Part shown: one piece after another, positions 26,518-38,272 of the stretch | Numbering within the stretch: position 1 is the first letter of the stretch | Layout: the number at the start of each line of letters is the position of its first letter | Assembly (NCBI GenBank): GCA_013365365.1 | Contig: JABVXU010000022.1 | Location: 310,001-374,000 of the forward strand | DNA from: Cruorifilaria tuberocauda | Lineage: Eukaryota; Nematoda; Chromadorea; Rhabditida; Onchocercidae | Direction: 5' to 3' | Length of the DNA stretch: 64,000 nucleotides | Program-made: the position numbers and the translations under genes | Notes under the pieces: generated by a model | Database searches by the model: none | What the model saw: only the letters and a program-made list of their open reading frames with translations | Told to the model about the DNA's origin: nothing

Positions 26518-28613
26518 CTAAAACATGCGTTTATCAATTATGATGTTGCAATTAAAATCATTTCGAAATCATTATCACACAGATGAATGGATGATAGCAA
26601 CCAACCGCTTCTGCTATCGATAGTAAAAGTTATGAATTTATCTCTATTTTATTACGTATTTATATATATATGACAAATTTGCATACAAAATTTATAAAAA
26701 TTGGATAAGAGAAAGCAGTTAAAAAAGGATAATGAAAGAAAATAAATTATGGGACAGAAAAGTAAGCAGGAAATAATGATGATGAATAGGAAGAGGACAA
26801 TAGAAACGATGAAATAGAAAGAAAGAGAGAAGAGATAAGAAAGCGAATGAATTGTGAAAATTAATTAAGGCCATTGTTAAATGAGTATAAAGTTATTATT
26901 TGTAGGAGGGCAGTGCCTCGGAAAGATTTCTTCATTATCCGTGGACGCGTGGACTCCATCTTTCGATCGCTGCACTTCCGTCTTCCTCTCAAGTGAGTCT
27001 CGTCTCAGCTGTCTCCACGCCGTCTCTTTACTTACACTTGGAGACGGATGAAGCCTGAATACTCTATCAAGTTTCTTCAAACCTATCTCTTCCTTTTCTC
27101 ATTCCCTTTCCTTTTTAATCATTTCTGAAGCAACCTTTCCATTTTATCTAATTCCTCTCCAAATATTTATGATTTCTTCAACAATTTTGGTATTTTTATT
27201 TCTAAAATTTTATTAAAATATTTTTGACGATGAATCAGCGAAATTTATAAATTGTTGACTTAAATGATTGACAGAAAACGACAAAAATTTTTGAAATCGC
27301 CCTAAAATTTTGTATTGCAGAAAATTGTTCTGGATAAGAAAGAATGTTTGCAGCTATTTGATAATTAATTGATTAGTTTAAAAACTTATCAAGTTTCTAA
27401 AATGTTCTGCTAATGTTTTGAAAAAAATTCAAACAAGCTTCTTCAAACAAGCGTGTTTTTTAATTTATTAGTAACTGTATAAATCATTTTAAGTAAGCTT
27501 TCTGTACTTTTTTCTTTTAGTTTATTTTATATTTAAATGCGTCAACATTCATCTTCAATATGTGTATGTGTGTGTGTGTGTGTGTTGAATTAAAATGACT
27601 TTAAAATTTTGGGACAGAATTGTACTTAACTTTCGAAACATGTAAACGTGAAATCGGCTTTATAGCGCACTTTCCACAGAATATTATTTCATTGGACTAT
27701 CACAAACCTCAGTATTACGTCTGAAGTCAATCTTATTCAATTCGGATAATGGACCTATTCTACCGAACATTTCATCAGCCGTTTTTTGATTGTATTGTTT
27801 TTCAAATTTTTAGACTTTTGTTGTTTTATCAGACTAAATTTTATATAAAATTAACCATGCAATATTTGACGAAAGTCCTAATTCATAGAATCACTTAGCT
27901 ACTTGAAATCACCAGTCTTCAAACTAAATCACTTACCTAATTTTTAAAATTAATCTGTAGTTACAATTTTAATATTATCATTAAAGTAGTTGATAATGAA
28001 CAGCCAAAAACATTATTATTAACTTATAGAATTTTGTGTTATCACAATATTGTTGCGAAAAATACTTCATTTACGTATATTCAATAGTCTATACTTCCAA
28101 GAGCCTTTTGAATTTTCCTCAAATCTTATTTTTAATTCACTATGGATTATCGGAACTTTAAGAGTAAGTAATGGAATTGTGCAAGTAAGCATTTGTTCAT
28201 CTCGTTGTTTTCCATTCCAAAATGAAAACCGAAAAATGCGTAATTTGATTTTGCGAAAAGTAACAAAAGGGATAGCAATATTTACCAATTAATCATTTAT
28301 GCAATGGTTTATATCGTGCGTAAATGAAAAAAAAAGATGGTAAATATCATAATTATCTGATTCTAGGGTTAAAGTTTTTATACTCTTCACAGTCCTTAAT
28401 TTTCTGATACTCCAAATTAAATCCGAAGTAACTTTATGTGGCAATTTTATGTACCTTGTTGTTTACTCTTTATGCAATTAGAAGGCTTATTTAATTGTTA
28501 ATTATTCTTCTGCTATGAATTTCTTCAACTAACCAATTGCTGCTTTAAATTAATTTTAAATTTCAGAGAATTTGGTGTTTCTCTTATTATCTTTCATTAG
28601 ATAAAGTGACAAA
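26518..28613. other. Intergenic region between divergent genes
   Basis: Upstream region of both the proline-rich gene (minus) and the peptide gene (plus). A GC-rich island at about 26900-27080 is open on both strands and flanked by splice-like sites; it is described under findings. A GT microsatellite lies at 27559-27585. The rest is AT-rich with no gene visible. Confidence 0.5.
27559..27585 (+). repeat. Short GT microsatellite
   Basis: About 27 bases of (TG)n with one TGTATG interruption. Confidence 0.9.
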
Positions 28614-29278
28614 ATGTCAAAATTAACATTGCAAAAACTTGGTATTTGCTTTCTTCCGTGGTTGCTCTCCATCGTCGTAAACCGTTCAACAGCTACAGTA
28701 AGTTCTTATTCTTTTACTTTTTAAACATCAATATCCGAAATTGAATACTGTTAAAAATTTATCACCTTGAAGGAATATAATTCTTTTAAATTACATAAAT
28801 CAATTCTAAACTTAAAGTATAGAAAAATACAGTATCGATTTTCAGAATAGAATAAACAGAATAGAAAAATGCAGTAAAGTATTAATTGTAATTACTCCCT
28901 CTTGTTATATTTGAGAAATAGCGTAGAACGATTTATAAGTACTAACTCTAATTTCAATATAAGATATTATATTTTATGGCAAAGAAAAACATTGACACAT
29001 TCCGTAGAAATGCTTCAATAAATTATCAAACGAAAGAACCATCATGAAATATTGTTATGATTTCTCAAAACAGTGATATATTTTTTGCAACAATTTCAAC
29101 GATATATTTAGCAGCATTTTAGGTTTTAAACAGATTTTATCACTTTGATAACGATGATATCATTGATGATGCTAGAGCGCCACGATGGTTCTTCGCCAAA
29201 CCCGCACTTGCATTAACCAAGAAGCAAATGAGTGAACGAGTTGTTAATTCTCTTCTAAGAAATGCATGGATTGGTTAA
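28614..29278 (+). CDS. Secreted peptide precursor, candidate amidated neuropeptide
   Basis: Two exons, 28614-28697 and 29123-29278, with a GTAAGT donor, a TTTTAG acceptor and phase 0, encode 79 residues. Residues 1-28 form a typical signal peptide (MSKLTLQKLGICFLPWLLSI, then VVNRSTAT), and the intron falls exactly at its end. The remainder is hydrophilic and ends in glycine. A Lys-Lys pair precedes the last 17 residues (QMSERVVNSLLRNAWIG). This is the layout of a neuropeptide precursor: dibasic cleavage, N-terminal Gln that could cyclise, and C-terminal Gly as amide donor. The core VVNSLLRN resembles VVNHILKN in C. elegans PDF-2 (nlp-37), recalled from general knowledge. It is shorter at the C-terminus than known PDF peptides, so membership is an inference. 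AATAAA is at 29714-29719. Confidence 0.65.
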
Positions 29279-30027
29279 TTTGTAAGCTTCACCAGGCTTG
29301 AATCATTAATTTCCATTGAGTTACTTTTAAACTAAACTCAGTGCATGAAAGAATGGATCACAATCTCTTCTCTCTCTGATTTTTCGAAAAATTAATAACA
29401 ATTTGTATGTTTATGGAACTATTATTTCAATACTTTTATTAGTAATTTAAGAGAAATTTCGCAACTCACCTAGTTGTATCCTTTTCTGTCATAACATTTA
29501 AAATCGATTCAAATTAAATTCAAGATATTTTAAGATTTTTGAATATTACGGAGAAACGTAATAGACAGTAATTTTTTTTCGACTTTTTATACCCTCTTTT
29601 TAGTGATAAAAATAGTGCAATTATCGCATTTTAATAAGCTTTAAGCTTTCATTTCTGGACAGATATGTTCATGTACCAATGATCTGTTTAACGCTATCCT
29701 CATCCCACTTCATAATAAAAGTTTTGTCCCGTTGCAGTGCATTCTTGAAGTTAAGTTATTTCAAATTCCTTAAATTGGGCTTTCATTTTAAAAATTATTA
29801 AGAATTGTCATGATAGTTTATTAGGACAATTCATTCAAATATTAAAAAAACATGTAATGCACTAAAACATTACTTATAAAAGATTTTTGAACTTGTAAAA
29901 ACAAGTTTTTTGATGTGAAATTTTTTTAATTAAAATGAAAGTTAAGGGAAAATGAGTATAAGATAAAAATAAGCTAAATGACATAAATTTTATTTCAAAA
30001 ATATTTATAATTTTTTGTTTGATATAA
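29279..30027. other. Intergenic, convergent 3' regions
   Basis: Contains the AATAAA of the peptide gene (29714-29719), the minus-strand AATAAA of the coiled-coil gene (29994-29989), and one copy of a duplicated 25-base sequence at 29456-29480. No gene is seen. Confidence 0.5.
29989..29994 (-). terminator. Poly(A) signal of the coiled-coil gene
   Basis: AATAAA on minus, 34 bases past the stop codon at 30030-30028. Confidence 0.6.
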
Positions 30028-31253
30028 TCAAACATCCCATTCTCGATTTCTTTCAATTTGATACTGTAAGGAAGCAATTTCTGCTCTGGCGCAAACGATT
30101 TGTTGTTGAGCTTTATCTTTTTCGCTTTGCTTCATCTTCTGGTCAGTTAAAGTTAGCTGAACACGAAGTTTACACATTTGATGCTCAAACTAAAATTTGA
30201 AAATTAAGAAACCGAAGCTAATATTGCTAATATTGCTGTAAATAATTCGAAAAATTAATATATAATTCAGTATAATCTACTTAAAGGCTAACATCTTTTG
30301 TGTCTTATGAACAAGTTTGTCCCGCTTAACGTAAAGATAATTTAAAAAGCTAGAAAACTTTTCTAATCTAAATTAAATAAATTAAGATTTATTTAATTCT
30401 AAAAGGATCAAACACCCTTTCAGACATTTTTTAAGAGTTTCGAATTTAAATGAAGGGATTCTTGAGGAAACACGCTTACCACACGTAATAAGTTTCGCAG
30501 TAATTGTAATTTTTGTTCTGTAGTTTTCAATTCATTTTGTACATCGATAATACAGTTGGTGTCAACGGAGATAGACGAAATGCTATGAAAAATTACATTT
30601 AACTTTCGCAGGACTTTTTCAATTTTGAAGAAATTAGAGAAATTGACAAATGACTTTCCCACATTAAATTTTTCAACGTGTAATTCTTGTACAAGGTCAA
30701 TAAAATATTTCGTATAATTTGAGATGAATTCGAAGTCTGAATACTTATGCTTTCTTTCATTTCTGGCTAAGCGTTTCGTTTCGTTAAATTCGTTGCGCAA
30801 ATCCCGTAATTGTTGTCGCAAATTATTGATAATCTTCCGATTTTTGGTAGACCTTAATTAGGAATTATAGGGTTGGAAGGTACTGTTTTAAAGCTTCAAA
30901 TGAAAAGGACAATGTTTCTCATAGTGACAATTCCACAGAAAAACGATAATGAAAGAATAGCATTAGTCCATTGATCGAATGAAACAGTTTATTTTGTAAC
31001 AAAGAATTAATTTATGAATTAACAAGGACTATGTTGGTGCCATTAATTCGTTAAAAATTCGATGAGCGTTCGACATTTCTTACATGCTTTACAAAATTTG
31101 AGGGAAGCAAACGAACCTGATTTTAGCGTAGGTAATTTTCTCCTTTAAACAATTAATATCATTATTTATTTTCATCACTTCGCAATCTCCGACATCAAAT
31201 TTATGCTTTTGGCAATACGACAAATTTTTAGTGTATTTGAACATATTTCTCAT
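30028..31253 (-). CDS. Coiled-coil protein of unknown function
   Basis: Three exons on minus: 31253-31117, 30852-30480, 30189-30028. The splice phases (2, then 0) join without a stop, giving about 223 residues. A strong acceptor (TTTTTCAG, ending at 31266) lies 12 bases before the chosen ATG. That fits SL trans-splicing at the start, but it could also be an internal exon with further exons upstream. The protein is Lys/Glu/Gln-rich with long amphipathic helical stretches (for example NLRQQLRDLRNEFNETKRLA, then DVQNELKTTEQKLQLLRNLL, and QQQIVCARAEIASLQYQIER near the end). No membrane segment or signal peptide is seen. This looks like a structural or spindle/centrosome-type coiled coil, but no family can be named. 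Confidence 0.6.
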
Positions 31254-31769
31254 GGAATTTTTTAGCTGAAAAACGTGCTAGCTATATTTTAAGAAAACAT
31301 TTTGGACTAACAGAAATTTTAAATGCTAAAATAATGAGAAAATGAAAACGTAGAAAAGTACGAGTATTTCATAAAACTTTTCCAGTTGATTTCCAAGAAA
31401 TTATTTCATTTATTTTGGAGAACTGTCAGTAAGAGAATATTGAAAGAGTGCATCATGAAAGGTATGGAGGGAATAGTGAACGAAAAAACTTTTATCATAC
31501 TAAACGTAACAATGCATAACCGCCCAGAAATTAGCTGTCAAAACTGCTGCATCTAGTGACAGAGAGTGTCAAATTTTCAGATGAATTAATTGCAAAATGA
31601 TCACAACAATTAGTGATATACTCTGTTTCACAGAAGTGAAATACTATCAAATTATGGATTAAGTATATCAAATATAACATAGAAAGTGTAATTTGAATAT
31701 ATTCCCGAAATAAATTAATACATGATCATGTTTGAAAAACTTTGCTAACTTTGTCGATTGAAATTCAAG

Positions 31770-31832
31770 AATATTTCAGCTTTACTGATAATTCGACATA
31801 TCAGCTCTTATCAAAAATATAAATATGGTGAG
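31770..31832 (+). repeat. Copy 1 of a duplicated, splice-flanked 60-base element
   Basis: About 85-90% identical to 33924-33986. It begins at an acceptor-like TTTCAG and ends at a donor-like G|GTGAGG. Inside is a small hairpin, CTGATA/TATCAG with an 8-base loop. Confidence 0.75.
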
Positions 31833-32213
31833 GGAAAAATATACACAAATATTCAAGAGGAAGTTAATCATTAGCTTAATTTAATTAGAAAAACTTATGA
31901 AACAAGTGAGAACTTTACATACGGAACGATAAATATAAGTGTCACGGAAGTATTTCTATGTAAAATTCAAACGAACAAAGCAAATCTTTTATTAGTGATT
32001 TAGAAAAATAATTGAATTCAACCATATTTTGAAAAGAAAACCTGAAGCTTAAGAAAAGAGACTATACATTGAAGAGAAAAAAGCAAAGTTCGAGAAAAGA
32101 TTTCTTACATAACATTTATTAAAATATGAATAGCAGTTTGAAAGAATAAAAATGAAATATTCAGGAAAAATAAATTAAAAAAAAGGAAGACTGTGGAAGA
32201 GATCGAAGGATGC

Positions 32214-32259
32214 ATTTCGGAACTCACCTAGTTGTATCTAGGTTACCTAGTTGTATCTA
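32214..32259 (+). repeat. Copy 2 of a duplicated 25-base sequence, with a further partial copy
   Basis: Positions 32214-32238 match 29456-29480 with one mismatch. A partial third copy (ACCTAGTTGTATCTA) follows at 32245-32259. Read on minus, each full copy ends in CTAG|GTGAGTT, a strong 5' splice site. Confidence 0.8.
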
Positions 32260-33923
32260 AATTTTGAACATTTTTAACAGTTTGAAAACAACTCGTACAA
32301 GTGAAAACAACTTAGTTGATGGAAATGGAAAGTAATAATGAGCGACAGAAATGAAATGATCGTTTTCTGCTATAAGCATTTTTCGACAGAAAATGGCGAG
32401 AAAATTTCGGTTGTGCATCAGTTATTTAGAAATGAACTGCTCTACTTCTCTTTATTCAGTGATTAATAGAAAATAATGATAAGAAGTGAAACTTGATAAG
32501 AATTTTAAAAGTCAACTGATAATCTGAGCAAATCAAAAATATCTCGAAAAAATCTTATAACAATACGAAATCATTCATTAAAAAAAATTTTTCCCTCAAT
32601 TTTTGGATAAATAAAGCAGTGATATTAATTTGAGCATTAACAGGAAGTCAGCAAATAAGGAAAATAACTCAAGGATTTCGGAAATCTTCCTAACCTGCAT
32701 TGGATACGAAATAACATAAAAGCAGTATCATGGAAATGTATAAATAATCATTAGTTTCTTCATTCATCAATGATTTCTAATAAGCTCCGTTATAGTTATG
32801 AATACAATTGCAATAAATGGTAAAAACAATTGCCGCTTTTTGCTTCCATAATTTTTCAATTCAATAATAGACAAATCAAGTAAAATATGCTTTTACAATT
32901 TCAAATCGATGAAAATGAGATGAATGTGTTATCGTTCATTATTTGTTATGATCAGTATATTGTATACCATAAACATAATTTATGAAATGCCTGTTATCAT
33001 CCGTATCCGATACTATTTCTTTCTCATGATACAACTGCTAACTTGTTATGACATCCTATGTGCATGTGTTTTGATAGTGTGAAAATAAAAATTTATTTTT
33101 GCAATATAAATTTTTCATCAAATTATGAATCTTTTAGATTTCCAGCACAGAAAAAATGATTACTATGAATTTCAACAAAAAGAATTTAAAATAAAATTTC
33201 ATTGAATAACAAAATTAGCAATATGATATTTATGATGTATAGCGAAAGGTTTGAACAAGTGTAGTGAACTGAAATATGTCACAAATAAGTTTTCCTAATT
33301 TTAAAAGATTTAGCTCTCATCATGATGGCTATCCTACCGTGATTTTGAATGTGAAAAAAGTTACATTTGCAAGTATTCTTCTTAATAATACATTACATAA
33401 ATTAAACTGTTTAATTTCTTACTAAGTCTAAAATTAAATGTAAAATAACCGACCAATTACTCAAGTCTTCAAAAAGAACAGTTTCCATCTAATGACCGAT
33501 ATTGCGTGTAAAACGCCAATATCACGAACGCTCAAAATAAAAGAGCTTAGGTAAGTTAAAAAATTTAACGGTTCCAATTATTGCACAATTAGCAAAAATT
33601 ACCGTCAGCAATAACAATTGTGTGCAGATTGATCCCAAAAGTGGTAAAGCAGGTTTTCACAATGACATTGATGATTACTGCATCAAACAATAAAACAAAG
33701 TTCAAGTACTAAAGTTAAATTTCAGACTATCAGATTCGTAAATCGAAAAAGTTGAAAAAGATCAGTCAAAAATAATCTAAACCAGTTCGCAAACAATAAA
33801 AATACTGATTTCCAAAAAAAAATCCGTGGAAAATCCTTATTCGTCCCATTCTCACATTTAAGACTGCTTGGAGAGAAATATTTCGATTCTTTTTCTCAAC
33901 AGTTTAAGGAAGCGCATTTGTAT

Positions 33924-33986
33924 AATATTTTAGCTTTACTGGTAATTCCACATATCAGCTCTTATCAAGAATATTAAATGTGGTAA
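33924..33986 (+). repeat. Copy 2 of the duplicated 60-base element
   Basis: Matches 31770-31832. The hairpin is kept: CTGGTA/TATCAG still pairs through a G.U. The reading frame open in copy 1 is stopped here, so the shared feature is not a coding frame. Confidence 0.75.
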
Positions 33987-34617
33987 GTTTCAAGAACGTA
34001 GGGAGGTAGGAATGAACGTAGAAAGGATAAAGGCATCACCGTGATTTGTTGTAAAAGATCAAAAGGACCATCTTTGCACCGATAGAGTAAGATAACGGAA
34101 TGTTTGATAATGCAATTAGGTTCGATTCTTCTTGACATATATAGGCAAATATACTGTTTCCGCTCCGTTTTCCGTTTTTAGTATCAGTAACTATGATAAG
34201 TAGAAGAATAGTCAGTGTTTGAGAGAATTCCTAGAGGTAAAACTGGTCAAAACATCAACAAAAAAGTATACGGAAAAAGAGTTTTTGTTTTTTACTTATT
34301 ACGAAATAGAATTGAGGAGTGATAAGAACGAAGGGGCAAGATATCAACAAATGATTAGAGATGAAATAATTTTCAATGGAATCGAAAGATTTATGAAATT
34401 TTTTTAAAGAGACGTTATGAAGGAAAAGAATAAAAAATACAAAAGAGCATGTGTCAGCGAAAAAGTGAGTGTTCGAATTTACAGTTTGCAACGTAAACCG
34501 TAATAAGTATTTTTGGAGAAGTAGTGGACACATATCAGGGACATGCCGCTTGATGGATTTAAATACATCGTCTTAAGGTCATCTAACACACACCCTCTTA
34601 TCTGATACGCAAATAAT

Positions 34618-34659
34618 TAAGTATTATTTGCTCTTCTGTAAGTAATATTTGCTCTTCTG
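34618..34659 (+). repeat. 21-base tandem duplication
   Basis: Two adjacent copies of TAAGTATTATTTGCTCTTCTG, differing at one position. Confidence 0.9.
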
Positions 34660-37020
34660 ATTTGATCTCGACTTAATGATCTTACGCAATTACTTAGGAT
34701 CGAATACATGGCTGATTAATTCGTTGCTATGCATATGTGTCTATTATTTGTCGGACATTGTAATTTTTTCAACTGATAGTAAAACAGAGTAAAATAACAA
34801 TTTGAACAGAAACTGTTTGTAAATTAATCGATATGATGGGGAATAGGTTAAAAAAATTTGAATAAACTGCATAAATTATATGAAACTTTGCACTTTTCAC
34901 CTGACAAGATTACTATTTCTGACATTTATACTTCAATGCACGAAAAAATTTAATTTTTCTGGCAGAGTCTCGACTACTTCCACCGCCCTGTCCTGTCTGA
35001 AAAAGACTTGTAACTGAAATCAATTTATAACCAAATATCGCACTGTCATCATAAAGCAAAAATTTACTAATGATATAAAACCAAGCAATTCAGCTTTGTT
35101 TTCCAATTTATATCTTTTTTTTCAGTTTATTATTTTTCTAAATCTGAAAATTTACCGAATTTCTTCACTCAACTGATTTCAACTTATTTAATAAAAAAGA
35201 TAACTCAACCCATCCAATTATAATCCGTAAGTTCCTTTGTCTTTTCTACTAATGTAACAAAACTACTGTTTAAGTTAATCTAGTTAATCTGGGGAAAAAA
35301 ATTGATATATTTCTACTAATACAAAACTGATAGTATCGTTGATAGTAGTGTTTTTCTTTTTTAATAAATTATTGGAGTTTAAAATTGTAAATCGAACTTT
35401 TTACTAAGAGTCAGAAATCATTACACCTACAAAAACGATAAAGTCGCCGGTGTTAAATTTCCATTAAAAAAATATTCTAATTATCATTTAATCAATAAAC
35501 AATGAAAGGATGCATTCTGCTTGATAGAAAGAAGTGAAACTATGAATTCTTTATAACAATGTTATGAGAGAAAGAGAAACTGAAATATAATTATGATTAG
35601 AATAGAATCCTCACACTCTCGTCATTTTCGTCTACGCAACTTTTAGTTTCTCAAACCATTTGATTTCATTTTGGTACGAAATAGTATCAAAATAATTCCG
35701 TTGTGTTTCAGCGGCTCAAAATTCACTTGCGGAAGATATTATTCCAGCGTGGAACATACACTTCGTTTCTCCAAATTTGTTGAATTTCGCCGTTCTATTT
35801 TGATCTTTCACTTGATCGGAATTGAGGCTTCAAAATTAATGCAAAACATCAAGCGAATGTCATCACATTGTTATCATCAGTTTCGAAAAAGTAATTAGTC
35901 ACGAAACTATATTCCTGTTCATGTTTTTTTTTGCTTCTTCAACTTCTTTTTTCTAAAGTATAAGTTACAGGTCAAATTAGGTGAACAAAATCTTCTTGAC
36001 AGCTTCTTATACATTTGACTACAAACTTTATAGAAGGCTAATATTTCAGTTAAAAATCAAATCTGTATTCAAAGAGGTCAAGAGATTGGAAACTTTTGCT
36101 TGAATTGAAAGATCGAACAATGCATTGATGATCAAATTTTAAATAAATAAATGATGCTATAATTTCATTTGTTCTATGGAGATTGTTATTTAATTTCCAG
36201 CCTCTTTAAAAATTCATTGGATAGAATGTATAATTTTGATACTGACAAAGATCAATAGGACCTTAATCAAAAAGGTGCGTACGATTTCCATTGGGTAAAG
36301 TGATAGTACAAAAATACTTTGATGCAAATTATAAGCTTTATTCATTCTTTGTTAGAAATTTCACATTAATACAGTCAATATTTCTCTAATTTGATTACTG
36401 ATACTCAAGAATGAAAGATTCAAAAAGAAAAAGAATTATATAAATGTCCAGAGAGATCATATGCACACAACGTATCAATAATGATAAAAATTGTTATCCA
36501 ACAGAATGTTGTAAAGTACTGTAATTGTTGAAAAACTGGTCTTCAATCATCTATAATCTAAAATTTGTTAGGAATATTTAATTCATCGAATGTCCAAGAA
36601 GTTTATTAAAAAGTGGGACATTTTTATGTCTTAAATATGTGTATATGTTTATATATGCCAGTACATTCTTAGGCGATATTATTACCACAAATACTTCCAA
36701 TTTCACTGCATTTGATTACCAATTATTAAATTCATAATTGTTATCGGCACGCTAGTTGCATATTTCTAAGCATATATGCTATACAATTTATGATTATTAC
36801 CATATATTGCGATAACATTTCACAACAACATTATTGCTATTGCTTAATTAGCTATTGCGATATGCAGAAAAAGATAAGCTAATAATAGCTGGATGGTACT
36901 TTATCCAACTTTTTTTTATTCCTTCTGCGTTTAAAGCACGTTCAGAATGTTCATTTAAATTTGGGAAATGGAAAAAAGATAGTAATGGAGATGAGGTGAG
37001 TTATGAGGGATGAAAATTAG

Positions 37021-37040
37021 GTACCGCCGGGTACCGCCGG
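37021..37040 (+). repeat. Tandem GC-rich decamer
   Basis: GTACCGCCGG occurs twice in a row in otherwise AT-rich DNA, about 1.2 kb upstream of the mab-10 first exon. Confidence 0.9.
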
Positions 37041-37639
37041 CCAGCATTTCTTTCGACCATTGTGTCCGAAGCTGATAGCCTTTGTTACTATTATCGTTTA
37101 CTGATACTGATACTGACTAATAGATACCCTTACTAAATATCCATTGCATATTAAACAGTGAATTTAGCTCCTAGTGATTATTTTGATGAATTTCATATTT
37201 TAGTGAATTTTAAATAATAACAAACAAATCGATAGATTGAAAGATCACTTACTCTAAATGCTCACTTCTTCTCACATTAAATATAATCATCACTCAAAAC
37301 TAACTTTATGATAATTATTAAGCAAATGCAATTCAAATAATCACGCGATGAGATTTGATATGGCATCAGGTATTCGCGTTGTAATTTATCCATCAATAAT
37401 TTAAATTCATCAAATTTACATGGAAAATATTGATTGTTCACTTTGAGGAGTTCGCTACAGGGATTTTCTTATTTTCATTTTGGAAGATATAAATCAAACA
37501 TTTCGCTTCTTACATCCAGCGGGAAGAAGTTGTTAATTTCATAAGAAATGGTTAGATTAATTGGAGAAATCCTTCCGATCTGTTGATCACTTCAGTTCAT
37601 TCCATTAGTGAATGTCATTTTCAATGAATCAATGCTTTT

Positions 37640-38272
37640 TCTTTTCTCAAACATCGATTTGTGGCTAGCTGAATGTGAAGAAGGATTGAGAGTAGAAAGA
37701 AGCAGAGCTGGACGGAAGAGACCGGTCCGGTCGGGATGTTCGGCGGAGATGAGATCCGGAGATTATTTCATATTGGAAAAGTAATTAGGCATGGAATGAT
37801 GGAAGCAATCGATCCGAGCACACCACACAGATCGTTTTTATGCGATGATGGATCGCGAGCCGCACGTCCTCTCCCCCTCCCTCTCTGCTCGGAGAACTCC
37901 ACTTTTCAGCACTCCCCACTACTATTTCTTTCTCCTTCTCTTTCTCAAAAAGTACGGAGAGAAAGAGAGAGGAACAGATGGAGAGACAACGTATCCCACT
38001 CACCGACATATTTTTTTAATTTTTAGGCCCTTTCTCACTGGAGGTGAGGGAGAGAGAGAGTGAGAGAGTACGTTGTAAGGAGAAGCGAAGAGGGGAAGGA
38101 GAGGAAGTTCGGTGCTGTGGTTTTTTTGGATTTAAAAGAGGGGTGTAGGAGAGGGTGGTGGAGCGGCAGCACTAGTTGCTCGGTTACCGCGCGGACCGCC
38201 GCCGTCCGCCACTCTCTTCTCTCTCTCTCGCATTTTTTTGCGATTTCCTCAGCCAACTAGCGAAGTGGCACC
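37640..38272 (+). promoter_or_regulatory. GC-rich promoter and leader region of the NAB gene
   Basis: GC content rises sharply here. Features are pyrimidine tracts (37880-37950), GAGA-type tracts (38042-38067 plus, 38215-38230 CT), and CpG-containing sequence leading to the ATG at 38273 (context CACCATGGC). Overlapping open frames on both strands reflect this composition. One of them, at 37736, starts MFGGDEIRRLFHIGK and meets a GTAATT donor, so it could be an alternative first exon. Confidence 0.55.

Larger units (their letters stand above)
31266..37700. other. Gene-poor region with short duplications
   Basis: No complete gene found in 6.4 kb. It contains two copies of a roughly 60-base sequence (31770-31832 and 33924-33986), a second copy of a 25-base donor-like sequence (32214-32238), a 21-base tandem pair (34618-34659), a small GC-rich exon-like segment (about 34976-35020) and a 10-base tandem pair (37021-37040). 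Open frames at 34219-34407 and 35671-35898 have no clear splice support. Confidence 0.5.

Noticed and set aside
24465..34620. Shared 16-base word TGATACGCAAATAATT at about 24466 and 34603
   Set aside because: A repeat of this length is expected by chance in 64 kb of AT-rich sequence.
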